From Posidonia oceanica (taxonomy: Eukaryota > Streptophyta > Magnoliopsida > Alismatales > Posidoniaceae), in assembly GCA_037176725.1 (NCBI GenBank), contig JAZBRS010000020.1, positions 91,024,001 to 91,088,000 of the forward strand: a DNA stretch of 64,000 nt, read 5' to 3'. Positions 36,115 to 46,498 of the stretch are shown here, piece by piece (within the stretch, counting starts at the first letter, position 1; the number at the start of each line of letters is the position of its first letter). Both the position numbers and the translations under genes were made by a program. The notes beneath the pieces are model-generated. The model did no database searches and was not told the origin of the DNA. It saw only the letters and a list, made by a program, of their open reading frames with translations.

Positions 36115-37587
36115 CTAACCAGTGAGGGAGCCACCATCCAAGGAGGACAGACGAAATGTCTAAACTCTTCCAAGACCTACACCTCAAGAGGGAGAAAACA
36201 ATCCTAGGGTGTGAGAGAGTGTGAGCAAGACCCACATGCCTTAGCCTAGCCCTCACAGAAAACTAGAAGGTGGAGACAGGAGTTAGCCTTGGAGATAGAG
36301 GTGTGTAGTACGACCTCATCCCTCCAATTTGCCTTGGGGAGGATCCACATCCACGCCTACAAACCCACAAGCTATGCAAAGCCTAGCCCCTTTTGCCTCA
36401 AAACCAGGTGCTCATTACCTCTGAGTTAGGGGCGGCGGAAGCCTGTAAAAAAAAAAAGAAGCAGCAAAAAAAGAAAGGGAACAAGAAAGAAAAGACAAAA
36501 ACAAAAAAAAAAGCAATAGTAAGCAAAACAAAAAAAAAAGAGGGGCAAAAGCAAAAGCCGGCCCCAGAAACAAAGGCAAGCAGTGTGATTCCGCTCCTTT
36601 CCCTGTCTTAGAGAGGAACCAGATTTGTGCCTGGGAAGTACATAGATCCTATGGGGCCTAACCACGCATCCCAGCCATTACCAGATGCCCAACATCCCCC
36701 CCCAGGCCAAGGATAGAGAAAATACTACACACCTACGTGGGAGCAAAAAAAAAGACAAGAAAAAAATGAAAAGAGTAGGTGTAGCTCCTTGAGAGTTTGG
36801 CATGGAGCCCATCCTCACTACACCACCATCCAAGCACCCATAACACCCTTTCCACAGTGCCACCAACAGTTAAGAATCCGAGTAGAGTCTGGTGAGTCAG
36901 AGACCGCTCCTTCCTTTGCAGCAGGCATCAAGCACTCTGTATGCTGAGGGCGATAGATTTAGCATAGAGCATGCATGCATCTATTCACTATCAAATCATC
37001 CCCACCCCCTTTCCTCCCACTCTGCAAGGCTCAGCTCAACACTGGGATAGTACTTCTGCCAAGGCAGGTTGACTGCCTCCAAGCCTCAGATCAACCAATC
37101 ATTGCCAGTCCAGCAGCTCAGCGAAAGCATCAGCAGCCAGAGACAGAGCGATCACTCCAGAAGCAGCAGGACAACCTTGGCACCCCCTGGCCCCCCCTCT
37201 TGGCCGTCGGGTCTGCGCAATCAGGCACCACCCCTAATCCCTGTGCGATTTCACTTCGGACGGACAAAGTCTCTTTTCCGCTTGTCCCCTTGCTCTGTAC
37301 AGAACAAGGAGAAGCGCGCCTCCTTTGTGACTTCGTTCCAGGCAAAACGAAGCCCCCTTCCTTTGTCTCCTCGCTCCGCACAGACGAGGACAAGGGTGCC
37401 CCTCATGCGGCTCCGCCTTGTACAGGCGATACCCCTTTTGCTTAGCTGAATGTGCTTGAATTCTGTGGTCTGATTGCTAGCTGTAGCATTTGAATTGCTT
37501 TATCAACTTTATATGCACATCTGCTTCTCTGTCTGCCAGTGTTTCATGCCTGTACATGTTCCAGATTGATGAAACAGTTTTGGCTAT
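36115..37587 (+). other. Spacer between pol and the mobile domain ORF in element A
   Basis: It has two purine/A-rich tracts (36446-36560 and 36746-36780) with conserved flanks in B (63098-63260 and 63373-63398). CTCCTTGAGAGTTTGGCATG (36784) and a GGTGAGTCAGAGACCGCTCC-like segment are also conserved. A group of short stem-loops lies at 37288-37428. Apparent basic and Pro/Ser-rich open frames here are not conserved in B and I do not accept them as genes. Confidence 0.5.
37288..37428 (+). repeat. Group of four stem-loops upstream of the mobile domain ORF
   Basis: CCTTG..CAAGG (37288-37309), CTTCGTT..AACGAAG (37331-37352), CCTCG..CGAGG (37370-37389) and CGCCT..AGGCG (37414-37428). Stems differ, loops are alike (CTCTGTACAGAA, CTCCGCACAGA, TGTAC). 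Confidence 0.55.
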
Positions 37588-37588
37588 A
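37570..37588 (+). promoter_or_regulatory. Possible 3' splice site before the PMD ORF (element A)
   Basis: CAGTTTTGGCTATAG|GTACTTGAAG, with CAGTCTTGGTAACAG|GTATCTGAAG at the same place in element B. It would allow the ORF to be expressed from a spliced RNA. Confidence 0.4.
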
Positions 37589-37632
37589 GGTACTTGAAGA
37601 TTTCGCACCAACTGTCTGCATCCTCGCCTGTC

Positions 37633-38835
37633 ATGGGTTTCCTCACCTTGCTGACCCCAACGCACTGCTCTGAGACCCTCCGAGGATGGATTGCCATGCT
37701 CACCGAAGCTGACCGTGAAAAGCTGAGTCTGTGGGGCATCCCACCCAGACTTCTGAAAGCTGCTGATGTGGAGGTCAGCCGACACCTTTTGTGTGCTGCT
37801 GCAAGGTTCTGGAAACCGGCACACCATGTTTTTCGCTTCGGAAGGATGGAGTTGACACTTACCCTAGAAGAAGTGCACCGAATCTGCAGCTTCTCCACGC
37901 TCATGGGACCTGCTGTGTTCATGGGGCGTTCTGGCTATGTCACCATCCTGAGGCAACTTACGGGGCTCTTTGCACAAATCTGCGAGAAGAGATTGGTCTA
38001 CGTTGACAGACCCGCACCTGTCCTCCGCCTGAACTATTTTGAAGAAGTCTCCAAGAAGCGCGCTGAACTAGGAGATGAATTGTGGCTTTGCGGCTTTGTC
38101 ACCCGTTTCCTGGGCGAGTTGATTTTTAGTCATGGCCAGATGACTGTAGCTATTGAAGTTGCGGAAATCGCCCTTGCTGTCGTGACCTACCAAATCGACC
38201 TGGCACCTATCGTCTTGGCTGAGACGTACCGCAGACTGGACCGCATTTCACACTGCTGCCGCCACTTTCATGGCTGCGGGGCCCTGGTACAAGTGTGGTT
38301 AGCCGGACATCTGGAGGTAGACATCCTGCGCCTCTAGAAGCATGCATTTGAGACTTACTGCAGCAGTGGCCATGCCAAGACCATCAAAACTGTCTGCGAA
38401 GAGTATGAAAGGATGGAACAGCTGACTGATGATACAGTAACTTGGCGTATCATCCCATCTACAGCAGAGCCGTTCATCGTCTTCTTCGACGCCCGCGACA
38501 TGTGCCTGGTCGTCCTGCCAGGATTCACTAAAGGCATGGAGTATCACCCCATCCGGGTTATGCGGCACTTTGGTCTCTACCAAGTGGCATTTGTTGACAG
38601 CATTGCGCCAAAACTAGTCCGGCCCTATCCCTTCAGCACAGTTGCACCCACAACGGAGTTAGTAGACCTCCTGCGCCATGGCATAAAGTCCACAGACATT
38701 GCAGCAGCAAGGGGCTCAGGATGTACTCCTGAGTATCTAACTGAAGTGCAGGGGCTCTGGCCCATCAACGAGATCCTGCCTGGCGCACCTCTCTACCTTG
38801 ACACTAGGAAGTCGAAGAAGGCCCGTACTAACTAG
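37633..38835 (+). pseudogene. Plant mobile domain (PMD)-like protein carried by element A, one in-frame stop
   Basis: The frame starts at ATG 37633 (MGFLTLLTPTHCSE), the same start as in element B (63954), and runs 400 codons to TAG 38833 with a single TAG at 38335. The first half contains LLCAAARFWKPAHHVF and MELTLTLEEVHRICSF; the second contains MEYHPIRVMRHFGLYQ. These match the tryptophan/TLEDV and HP-RV-R-FG patterns of the plant mobile domain (aminotransferase-like, also related to DUF7745 proteins). PMD proteins occur in plants both as host genes (MAIN/MAIL type) and within transposable elements; their molecular activity is not settled. A possible splice acceptor (TTTTGGCTATAG|GTACTTGAAG, 37588) precedes it. 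It is far less damaged than gag-pol in the same element. Confidence 0.7.
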
Positions 38836-39186
38836 GGCATCCGCATCTGCTTATCCCTTTTTGAGTCTTGCTGTACTCTGTTCTGCCTGTTATGGGTGTG
38901 TAATCAAGACTTTGTTAATGCAAGGGTTTTCGTACCATGTGCTTGTATGTTTGGTTTGGCTTCCATAACGGTGCATACATGGTCTTACAATCATATCTTC
39001 AACATATTCCTCCAGTCCCTCGGAGCCATGAGAAGGACACTATCATAACCTACAAGCTCAGAAGCAACTATCAACACTCTTAACGCCAAGGGAAGCTATA
39101 GGAGGACCCTGCATTACACTTGGATGCTAGAATCTCTGCAGACCAGCACCGTCAACATGGGCAAAAGCCGTCGAGCGCTCTCGGCT

Positions 39187-39429
39187 GGGTATCCGCCAGG
39201 CTGATACCCCTAACTATCCGACAATGAGTCCGTCAACTCATCACCGGGCTGTTACCCCTAACTATCCGGCGATGAGTCCGTCAACTCACCCCCGGCTTGG
39301 TAGCCCTAACTACTCGTTTGACAAGCACGTCAGCTTAGTCTATCGCTTTTTCGATACCACGGGCGCTTCGGCTGTCCCCTGGTATCCTCCCTAATACCAA
39401 GGGCATCTTTTTCCGCTGCCCCATGGTAT
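39187..39429 (+). repeat. Upstream hairpin bracket of the 3' array
   Basis: GGGTATC..GATACCC (39187-39209), AATGAGT-CCGTCA-ACTCATC (39223-39242), GATGAGT-CCGTCA-ACTCACC (39271-39290), then a larger pair: GATACCACGGG..CCCCTGGTATC (39353-39386) and ATACCA.GGGC..GCCC..TGGTAT (39394-39429). Confidence 0.7.
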
Positions 39430-39524
39430 CACATCTCTAGCTGCACCTAGGCTGGCATGCCTAACTGCCGCGGGCCCATCCGTTTCTTTGCTTCGCTTTC
39501 AGATCTTGGTGCCCCTGTTCCCTT

Positions 39525-40395
39525 GCGGTCGGTAAGTCCAAAACTTATCACCTTTCCCTTGCGGTCGGTAAGTCCGAAACTTATCACCTTTCCTCTTGTG
39601 GTTGGTAAGTCCGAAACTTATCACATTCCAATTCTCTTGCGGTCGATATGTTCGAAACTTATCATTCCCGTTTGCGATCGATAAGTCCGAAACTTATCAC
39701 ATTCCAATCCTTTGCGGTCGATAAGTCCGAAACTTATCAGCAACCCGTTTGCGGTCGATAAGTCCGAAACTTATCACATTTTAACCCTTTGCGGCCGATA
39801 GGTCCGAAACCTATCATCTATCAGCAACCTTTGCGGTCGATGGGTCCGAAACCTATCCCTTGCGGTCGATAAGCCTGAAGCTTATCATAACAACCTTTGC
39901 GGTCGATGGGTCCGAAACCTATCCTTTTTGGTCGATAAGTCCGAAACTTATCATCCATCATTTGCAGTCGATGGGTCCGAGGTCCGAAACCTATCCTTTT
40001 TGGTCGATAAGTTCGAAACTTATCATCCATCCTTTGCAGTCGATGGGTCCGAAACCTATCACTCATCATATCACCTTTTGCGGTCGATGGGTCCGAAACC
40101 TATCATTTATCACATCATGGCACCTTTGTGGCCGATAAGTCCGAAACTTATCCGATCCTGGTTGATAAGCCTGAAAGCTTATCATACCAATCTATCGCTT
40201 CCGGTTGATAGGACCGTAAACTATCACTTCCAGCCGATAAGTCTGAAACTTATCCGGTTTCTGGTTGATAAGATTGCAAACTTATCACACCAATCCTTCC
40301 TTGCGGTTGATGAGTTCGAAACCTATCACTCATCATCAGTCCGTCCTTTGCGGTCGATGGGTCCGAAACCTATCATCTGTCGTGTGTCCTCTTTT
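39525..40395 (+). repeat. Array of 23 short stem-loops with co-varying stems
   Basis: The typical unit is GCGGTC followed by GATAAGTCCGAAACTTATC: a 7-bp stem with a CCGAA loop. Units are 27-46 bases apart. Stem versions include GATAAGT/ACTTATC, GATAGGT/ACCTATC, GATGGGT/ACCTATC and GATAAGC/GCTTATC, so paired positions change together. The loop is nearly constant. One unit (39965) has an internal 8-base duplication. Confidence 0.9.
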
Positions 40396-40583
40396 CTTGC
40401 TTGCTTTCTCAACAGAAAAGATGCCCCCTTTTTTCATTCGCACGACAATTTTGGCCCTTCTATTCCGCGCCACTCTAGTTGTCTGCTTGCTTCCTCGGAC
40501 GAGGGCAAGGTATCTTCCTTTCTTCGAGCTAGCAGCCCAAACTGCTCGGTTGACACCCGTCATAACTGTCCAACCCTTCTTTC

Positions 40584-40816
40584 GATGCCATGGGCGCTTC
40601 GACTGTCCCCTGGTATCATCCTTGATACCAGGGCAATCTTATTTTGTCGCCCTCGGTATCTTCGCTGGGCTGGCAGCCCAAACTGCTCGGATGACACCCG
40701 TCACCCTGTCTAGCGTCCTTTTCCTTGGGCCGATAACCCAAACTATCCGGTGATGAGTCCGTCAACTCCTTGGGCCGACAACCCGAACTGTCTGGCAATG
40801 AGTCCGTCAACTCATT
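40584..40816 (+). repeat. Downstream hairpin bracket of the 3' array
   Basis: The same two types as upstream: GATGCCATGGG..CCCCTGGTATC (40584-40617) and GATACC.GGGC..GCCC..GGTATC (40624-40660), then GAGT-CCGTCA-ACTC (40754-40768, weak) and AATGAGT-CCGTCA-ACTCATT (40797-40816). Confidence 0.7.
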
Positions 40817-41191
40817 ACCCATCGCATCAGCATTGCACATTAAATAATGGTGCCAGCATCTCATGCTAGGTAGCAGCATCAGCATCATGCACACAATCAT
40901 TGCATGCCTTCCCCGGCAGGCTCGCATCTCATGTCATGCTAGCACGCATCGCCCGCATCTCCCCCACGGAGCTCAGCACGGCAGGCACTAGCACAGGTTA
41001 TATTAGCAGCAGCATCGCATCATCGTTGCATGGCATTGCATCTGCATTCGCATCTGCATTTTGGCGACGGGTCATGATTTCTGGCGCATCCGTCGGAATA
41101 ATAACCCACGCCCACATACTTCACGCTCGCTGGTTTAGGGGGGTGTCTTGTCAACCCTGAGCGGTGGCCTCGGTCCCCCTTGACCTCACTC

Positions 41192-41200
41192 AGGGAGGGG
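41192..41200 (+). other. Polypurine tract of element A
   Basis: AGGGAGGGG, then CATC and the 3' LTR start at 41205. It primes plus-strand synthesis. Confidence 0.85.
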
Positions 41201-41204
41201 CATC

Positions 41205-44200
41205 TGTAGACACCCCATTCTGAGAACCCGGAAGTTGGTTGTTTTCTCCTGCAGGCTCGTGTGGACTCTGGAATGGCACCCCTTTTCTAACCCATTTTTT
41301 TCTAGCCCAAACCAAACCAAAACATTGGCCAAAGCCCTAGAAGCCTTTTCCAAGTTATTTGCAACTTTTACAACACTTCTAGGCCCAAGCCCAAGCCCAT
41401 TTGCAGCTTGTGCCACTTGAGTGTGTTGGACGCTGGAACAGGCAGCGTCCAACGTTGGACGCGGCCTGTGCTAGCATCCAACGTTGGACGCCCTCTAGTC
41501 TGGCGTCCAACGGCCCGAGTGCAGCAGTGGCTGCTCCGCCCCCCATGGCTCACCTTCCGTCCATTCCACCGCTCATACACCACTTACTAGCCATCCCTTC
41601 ACCACTCCATGCCACCCACTAGCCGCCAAGGCCGCGTGACAGCCTGCCACTAGCCAATTTCGAGCTCTCGCCCATTTTCCTCTCTCCTCCAGAGTCACCA
41701 CTTTGCCAGCCTATCCTTGCCACCCTGACGACTTCAGCGACCATGCGCACCTCCAGCACTAACTACCTGACATCCCTCGAAGACCTCCCACTCTTGCTTT
41801 GGCCTGCCGTGCCTGCCACCGCCAGCCATTGCCTGCCAAAATCCCTGCCACCGTTGAACTTGAGCCTCCGAACCCAACGAAACAGCCTCATTCATCCCGT
41901 TGCAGCATTCACCACACCAAGCGGAGAAGAGAATTCCCACATTCGAGAGCAAGAAGGCACTCCCCTCTCCGTCCTCGACGCTTCGTGACCTCCTCCGGTG
42001 CTCCGGGCTGCCCAGACGCCTTCGCCGAAGTTGCTGCTGCAGACACACTCACAACGCCGGCGAACGAGGTGGAGCCACTATTCCAGGCCACCAAACGGTA
42101 AGCACTTCATCCCCTTGAGTCTTGCATGTTTAGTGTTACGTCCCCATGCATTTTTACAATTTTTTGAGTCCTTTTGGTCGTGATTCACGACCAAGAAGAA
42201 GTTCAGTGTGTTGGACGCACCAGCTGGTGCGTCCAACGTTGGACGCGGCATAGGCCGGTGTCCAACGGTCTGCTTTGCCTTGCTCTGGTTTTGATGCTTT
42301 TCATGCTTTTCCTTTGCATGCTCTTCTACAAGTATATGCCATATGCTTCCTTTAATGCTCTCTGATGTTATGCCATGCTTGCTAGTCCATCCCATGCTTA
42401 TTAGAAGCCTTTTTGCATGCTTAATGATCCATTTGTCTCCTGCCTGCGTTGGACGCTAGCGTGAGCCGCGTCCAACGTTGGACGCTGGTTCACCTAGCGT
42501 CCAACACCTCTGCTTGCTTTACTTTGCTGCCATGGCTCCATCATGCATATTTTGAGTATTATTTTGTGATCCATGCCTACTTAGAGATGCCTGGACCCTA
42601 AGGCAACCATGCTTAGGTTTGCTAGGATTTTTCTAAGTTGTTTACTTCTTTTGCAAAGTTTAAAGCTTTCTTCTCTCATGCATGTTCTCCCTTTCTTGCT
42701 TTCCTTAGCTCAAATGATTGCTATGCATGCTCCTGTTAGTTGCTTACATGCCTTTAAAGTGTTTGCATGCATGTAGGTGGGGTCTGAGCTGAGCTCGCCC
42801 TTTAGAACAGGTGAATCTGCATGTTTGGGTCGTTGGATGCCAGAGCCTTCAGCGTCCAACGTTGGACGCTGCTGGCTCTAGCATCCAACGTCCTGATCTC
42901 CCCATCTTTTGTTTAAAGCTTGCATATTGCCCTGATCTTGCTTGTTTACTTGTCTCCTGTGTTCTTATGCATGCTTAGCCTCTCCAGCAACTGTTCTTTA
43001 ACTTCTTTGAATTATTCTGGCTATTTTAAGCATGTTTTTTGTGTGCTGTGCCTCCCAGAGTGTTGTACGCTGCTGGTGCTGGCGTCCAACATTGGACGCC
43101 GGCCTAGCTCACGTCCAACACCTTGGTTGTGTCTCTGACCTAGCACAGACCCCAGGTAAGGTCTGATTGCATCTTTTATACTCCTCTTGTTTGCTTGTTT
43201 GCCCTATGCACATCCAGTAGCCCAAATGCATGCTCCCACCCTTTTTATTTTATTTTATTTTTCTTTTAGTTTGCCTTTTGTTTGCTTCCTCTTCTCTCTG
43301 TCTTCTGACCTGTGTTAGATGTCTGCCACTATGGCGTCTAATGTTGGACGCCATGCCTAGCAGCGTCCAACAACCTGTTTGTTCTGACCCTTAATCCTGG
43401 CTTGCCCCTTTGCTCTAATCCCCTCCTAATCCTTTGTTAAGTTAGTCCTGCATCTCATGCACCTCTTGCACTGCATTTCTGCATCTGCATCGCATCCATA
43501 TAGCCTGCATGCATTCATTTTTCTCAAAAGCATGGCTTGGTTGTTGGACGACCAGATCTCAGCGTCCAACATTGGACGCTGGCAATCTGAGCGTCCAACA
43601 CCCTCTGCCCTTCTTTCTTTTTCCTTTTTTTTTTTTCAAAAATCACTTTGATCTTGCCTCTGATTTCTGGGCCTTGTGTTTTGATTTCCCAGCATGTTCT
43701 ATCTAGCCTTGGATTTTTTACATTGCATCAAATCCTTGTTTTCCAAGTTTGCATTGCATGTTTTCTGCATTTCGGTTTCTGCCTGTGTAGGACATGAGCT
43801 ATTCCAGCGTCCAACATTGGACGCTGCTGCTAGTCGCGTCCAACACTTGCTGTAAGCTGCATCCCATTTTAAATGCCGAATCCATTTCGATCACTGCCCC
43901 TTTGCATTTCGCTGGTCCTGGTACATGCCCACAGCACCCTTGCATGTTGTCGGGACCTTGTTTTGATTTTGCACCTTGCCTTGCACTTTTTTTCCTCTTT
44001 GCACCTAGGTACTTCTCTTTGCATTCTTGCATGCATTGCACCCCTATCATTGCACCTAGTATCTTAGGACACTTTTGAGCACTCTTAGCTCCAATGCATA
44101 TGGGAGGCCCCGTCCTGCACACTCCTAGGACCTCTTTGCACTTAGATCCATTCTTCTCCCTTGTTCTTGGCCCTCTTGCCTTGAAGCCTGCATATCTTCC

Positions 44201-45631
44201 GATCCAACCGTCAGATCTTCGCAACCAAGCTACCTGGACAACCACAGTGGAGCGCACTTCAATGCAGGCCAAGCATTTCTCAGATCAGGCTTCAGATCTC
44301 CAAGGAAAATTCTTCTGAACCATTGCATATCATTTATCGCATTTGCATGCACTATTTTTGCGTCTCGTTTTCCGCACATATAGATTAGGGCCTCCCCCTT
44401 TGCCTATCTACTCAGCTTCCTCCTTTCGTGTCTTCTTAGTGTTTTTGGTTGAGTTTCCCCTCAGATTCACTACTGTTTGCGGCCTTCTTCCCCCTTTTCC
44501 ACGATCCAATTGCATAGCGAGCTTTGGGCAGCGTGCGAGACACATCGTGGGACGGTGTGGGAAACAGCCACAGAATAGTGGTGATCCCTCCATTTGCTTC
44601 CTTTCCCCTTTACAGGTCTTCACACCTGCATTGTGTGGTTCTTCCGGTGTTTGTTCTTGCACTCACACCGCTTGTCTCCCCTTTGCTTCCGGGCTGGTAG
44701 CCCTAACTGCCCGTTTGACGCCCGTCATGTCGTCTAATCTTCCGCTTTGCTTGTCATACCCCTGCATTGCCAGCTTTTTTCATGGTTTTGCTTTTACTTC
44801 TGCATCGCTTGTTTTCTCGTCCGGATTTGCTTTCGCCTTTGCTTGTCGTACCCCTGCATTGCGTGGTTTTTTCGATGTTTTGCTATTGCAATTGCATTGC
44901 TTGTTTTCTGCCCGGATTTGCCTTCTCCTTTGCTTGTCATACCCCTGCATTGCGTGGCTTTTCCGATGTTTTATTTTCGCTTGTTTCTCGCATCGTTTTG
45001 CGTGTTTGACGTTGTTTTCCCTTGCATGTCGTTCGCATTGCCTGGTTTTACCACCGTTTCGTTTTATCGCCTGCATTTGCATATAGGGCAGTGATGCTTA
45101 CTGCCTGGAGTTCTCACGAACTAGGGTTCACCCGGTTCGGAACACAGAAAGTGCTGCTGAGCACTTAGATTGCACGTTTAATTCCTTGCACACATTCCAA
45201 CCCTTAGAGCACACATTTGAGCATCCAATTAGGCATTCATGGCATTTAGGCATTCGAAGCATGCATTTCCTCTCAAAAGCGAGCGTAAGCCTAGAAAGAC
45301 CACTTCTCGGGCGCGTCGGGGGTGCCTAACACCTTCCCCGCGTGTAACAGGAGTCCTTACCCTTTCTCTGGCCCGCAATGACCCTTTTGCCCTCGTCCTT
45401 GGTACGAGATAGCCTCTTTGCATAGCATTTGCATTGAACTGCATCTTCTTGTGTGGTTTTGCATGTTCTTCATGCATTTCCTTGGTTTTCCTCGTCTCCC
45501 GATTGAATAGACTAGGTGGCGACTCCCTTTTCTTTATCTTTCCCCTCTTCGCGTCGCTCCATCCGTGAAAACCTCTCTCTTGCGGGTCCCCCCTCCAGTC
45601 CGAGCCTAAAAAGAGAAAAGGCGCATTCACA
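41205..45631 (+). repeat. 3' LTR of element A
   Basis: It runs from TGTAGACACC to GCGCATTCACA and is followed by GTTTC (45632-45636). It contains the same modules as the 5' LTR, with the hairpin trimer at 41425-41511 and seven dimers between 42210 and about 43853. It has three segments (near 41816, 44628 and 45190) missing in the 5' LTR. The conserved leader donor reads AAGGAAAA here instead of AAGGTAAA (about 44303). Confidence 0.92.
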
Positions 45632-46498
45632 GTTTCTAAATGAAATTAAATGAAAACTAAATGAATGTAGGACCTATATGCAAATAAACTAAATGCTGGA
45701 CTTAACATTAATGCAGTATAGTTTTTAAATGGAATTAAATGAAATATAAATGAATGCTCGACCTAAATGAAAATAAACTAAAATGCCGGACCTAATTTCA
45801 ATGCAGTAAGATTTTTAAATCAAAAGCTGAAATCGATTAATGCAACTGTGATCCGGCGGCCAGCAGAGGAAGAAGGAGGTGGGTGGCTAGCTGGGGCCGC
45901 CTCCGGTCCTAGCGACGGCGCGGCTGGCTTCGAGGAGGTCCGGTGGTGGTTCGGGTGAGCTCTAGAGGCGGCGGCGGCTACTGGTGCGGCGGAGCGATGT
46001 TTTCTTCTGGTAGTCGTCGTTGGAGAAGAAGGAGAAAGCCGACGAGAGTGGGAATGGTGCTGGACAACTCAAAACGCCCAAGAAAAGGGCCGAGAAGCAA
46101 GAGGGGAGCAGGCGAAGCTTGGGGAGGTGTCAGCTACCTGAGGGCATGCGCGGATGGGTCTGTTGACCTCAGGGGGCTTCTGTCAGCAACGTTGCAGGCA
46201 GAGGAGGAGCTGGAGGCGGCGGCGGCAACGCGCAAGTGGCGTCCAGGCGAGTTCGTGGAGGTCAGAGGATGCTTCGGGAGGTATCAAATCTCTCCACTCA
46301 CTTCCAATTCTCTCTTTTGCCAAAATGGGTGCCTCTCTGATTTTTTCTCTCTGGAAACTCTCTAAACTCCTCTGAACTCTCAATTCTCTCTCGTTTTGAT
46401 TGGCTTTTGTTGTGGTGATGAGGTTCGTGGTCTGTGTGGGGTGGTTTGCAGTTGTGGGTCATGCTGGAGGTTGGTGTGTGAGTTGCAGTATTGGGTGT
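45632..46498 (-). repeat. LTR E2, continued
   Basis: After the duplicated GTTTC the 91-bp-type repeats resume (to about 45830), followed by GC-rich sequence (45850-46280) like the GC-rich part of the other LTRs. Element B is inserted at 46499, splitting E2 a second time. A reading frame here (45943-46365) has low-complexity composition and is not convincing. Confidence 0.55.

Larger units (their letters stand above)
38836..41191 (+). other. 3' untranslated region of element A
   Basis: About 2.36 kb without coding sequence. 38836-39186 has no clear feature. 39187-40816 is a chain of stem-loops, described separately. 40817-41130 is rich in GCATC/CAGCAT repeats. 41140-41200 is the conserved end with the polypurine tract. 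Confidence 0.75.
21623..45631 (+). mobile_element. Element A: complete 24.0 kb Tat/Ogre-type Ty3/gypsy retrotransposon
   Basis: It has LTRs of 4342 and 4427 bases, a GTTTC target duplication, a tRNA-Arg-type primer-binding site, a polypurine tract and the order gag, protease, reverse transcriptase, RNase H, second (archaeal-type) RNase H, integrase. Dual RNase H, tRNA-Arg priming and very large size are known marks of the Tat/Ogre group. Downstream of pol it carries a plant mobile domain ORF and about 2.3 kb of hairpin-rich untranslated sequence. In a 238-base sample of the LTRs compared by eye there are eight differences (about 97 percent identity), so insertion is moderately recent. The coding part has many stops and at least two frameshifts, so it is non-autonomous now. 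It is inserted in the 91-bp array of LTR E2. Confidence 0.93.

Noticed and set aside
36393..36611. Lys-rich small protein between pol and the PMD ORF
   Set aside because: It is the translation of a purine-rich tract; the frame is not conserved in element B.
36975..37449. Overlapping Ser/Pro-rich open frames before the PMD ORF
   Set aside because: Several frames are open at once over stem-loop sequence and have no counterpart in element B.
39223..40395. Hammerhead ribozyme, suggested by GATGAGTCCGTCA and GTCCGAAAC words
   Set aside because: The invariant CTGATGA before stem II and the GAAA after it do not occur together with the needed third stem; the units are simple stem-loops.
39525..40395. 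CRISPR-like array
   Set aside because: Plant nuclear DNA; units are hairpins in a retrotransposon, spacers are short, irregular and related to each other, and there are no cas genes.
45943..46365. 140-codon open frame in LTR E2
   Set aside because: Gly/Arg-rich translation of a GC-rich LTR part, with several overlapping frames and no conserved motif.
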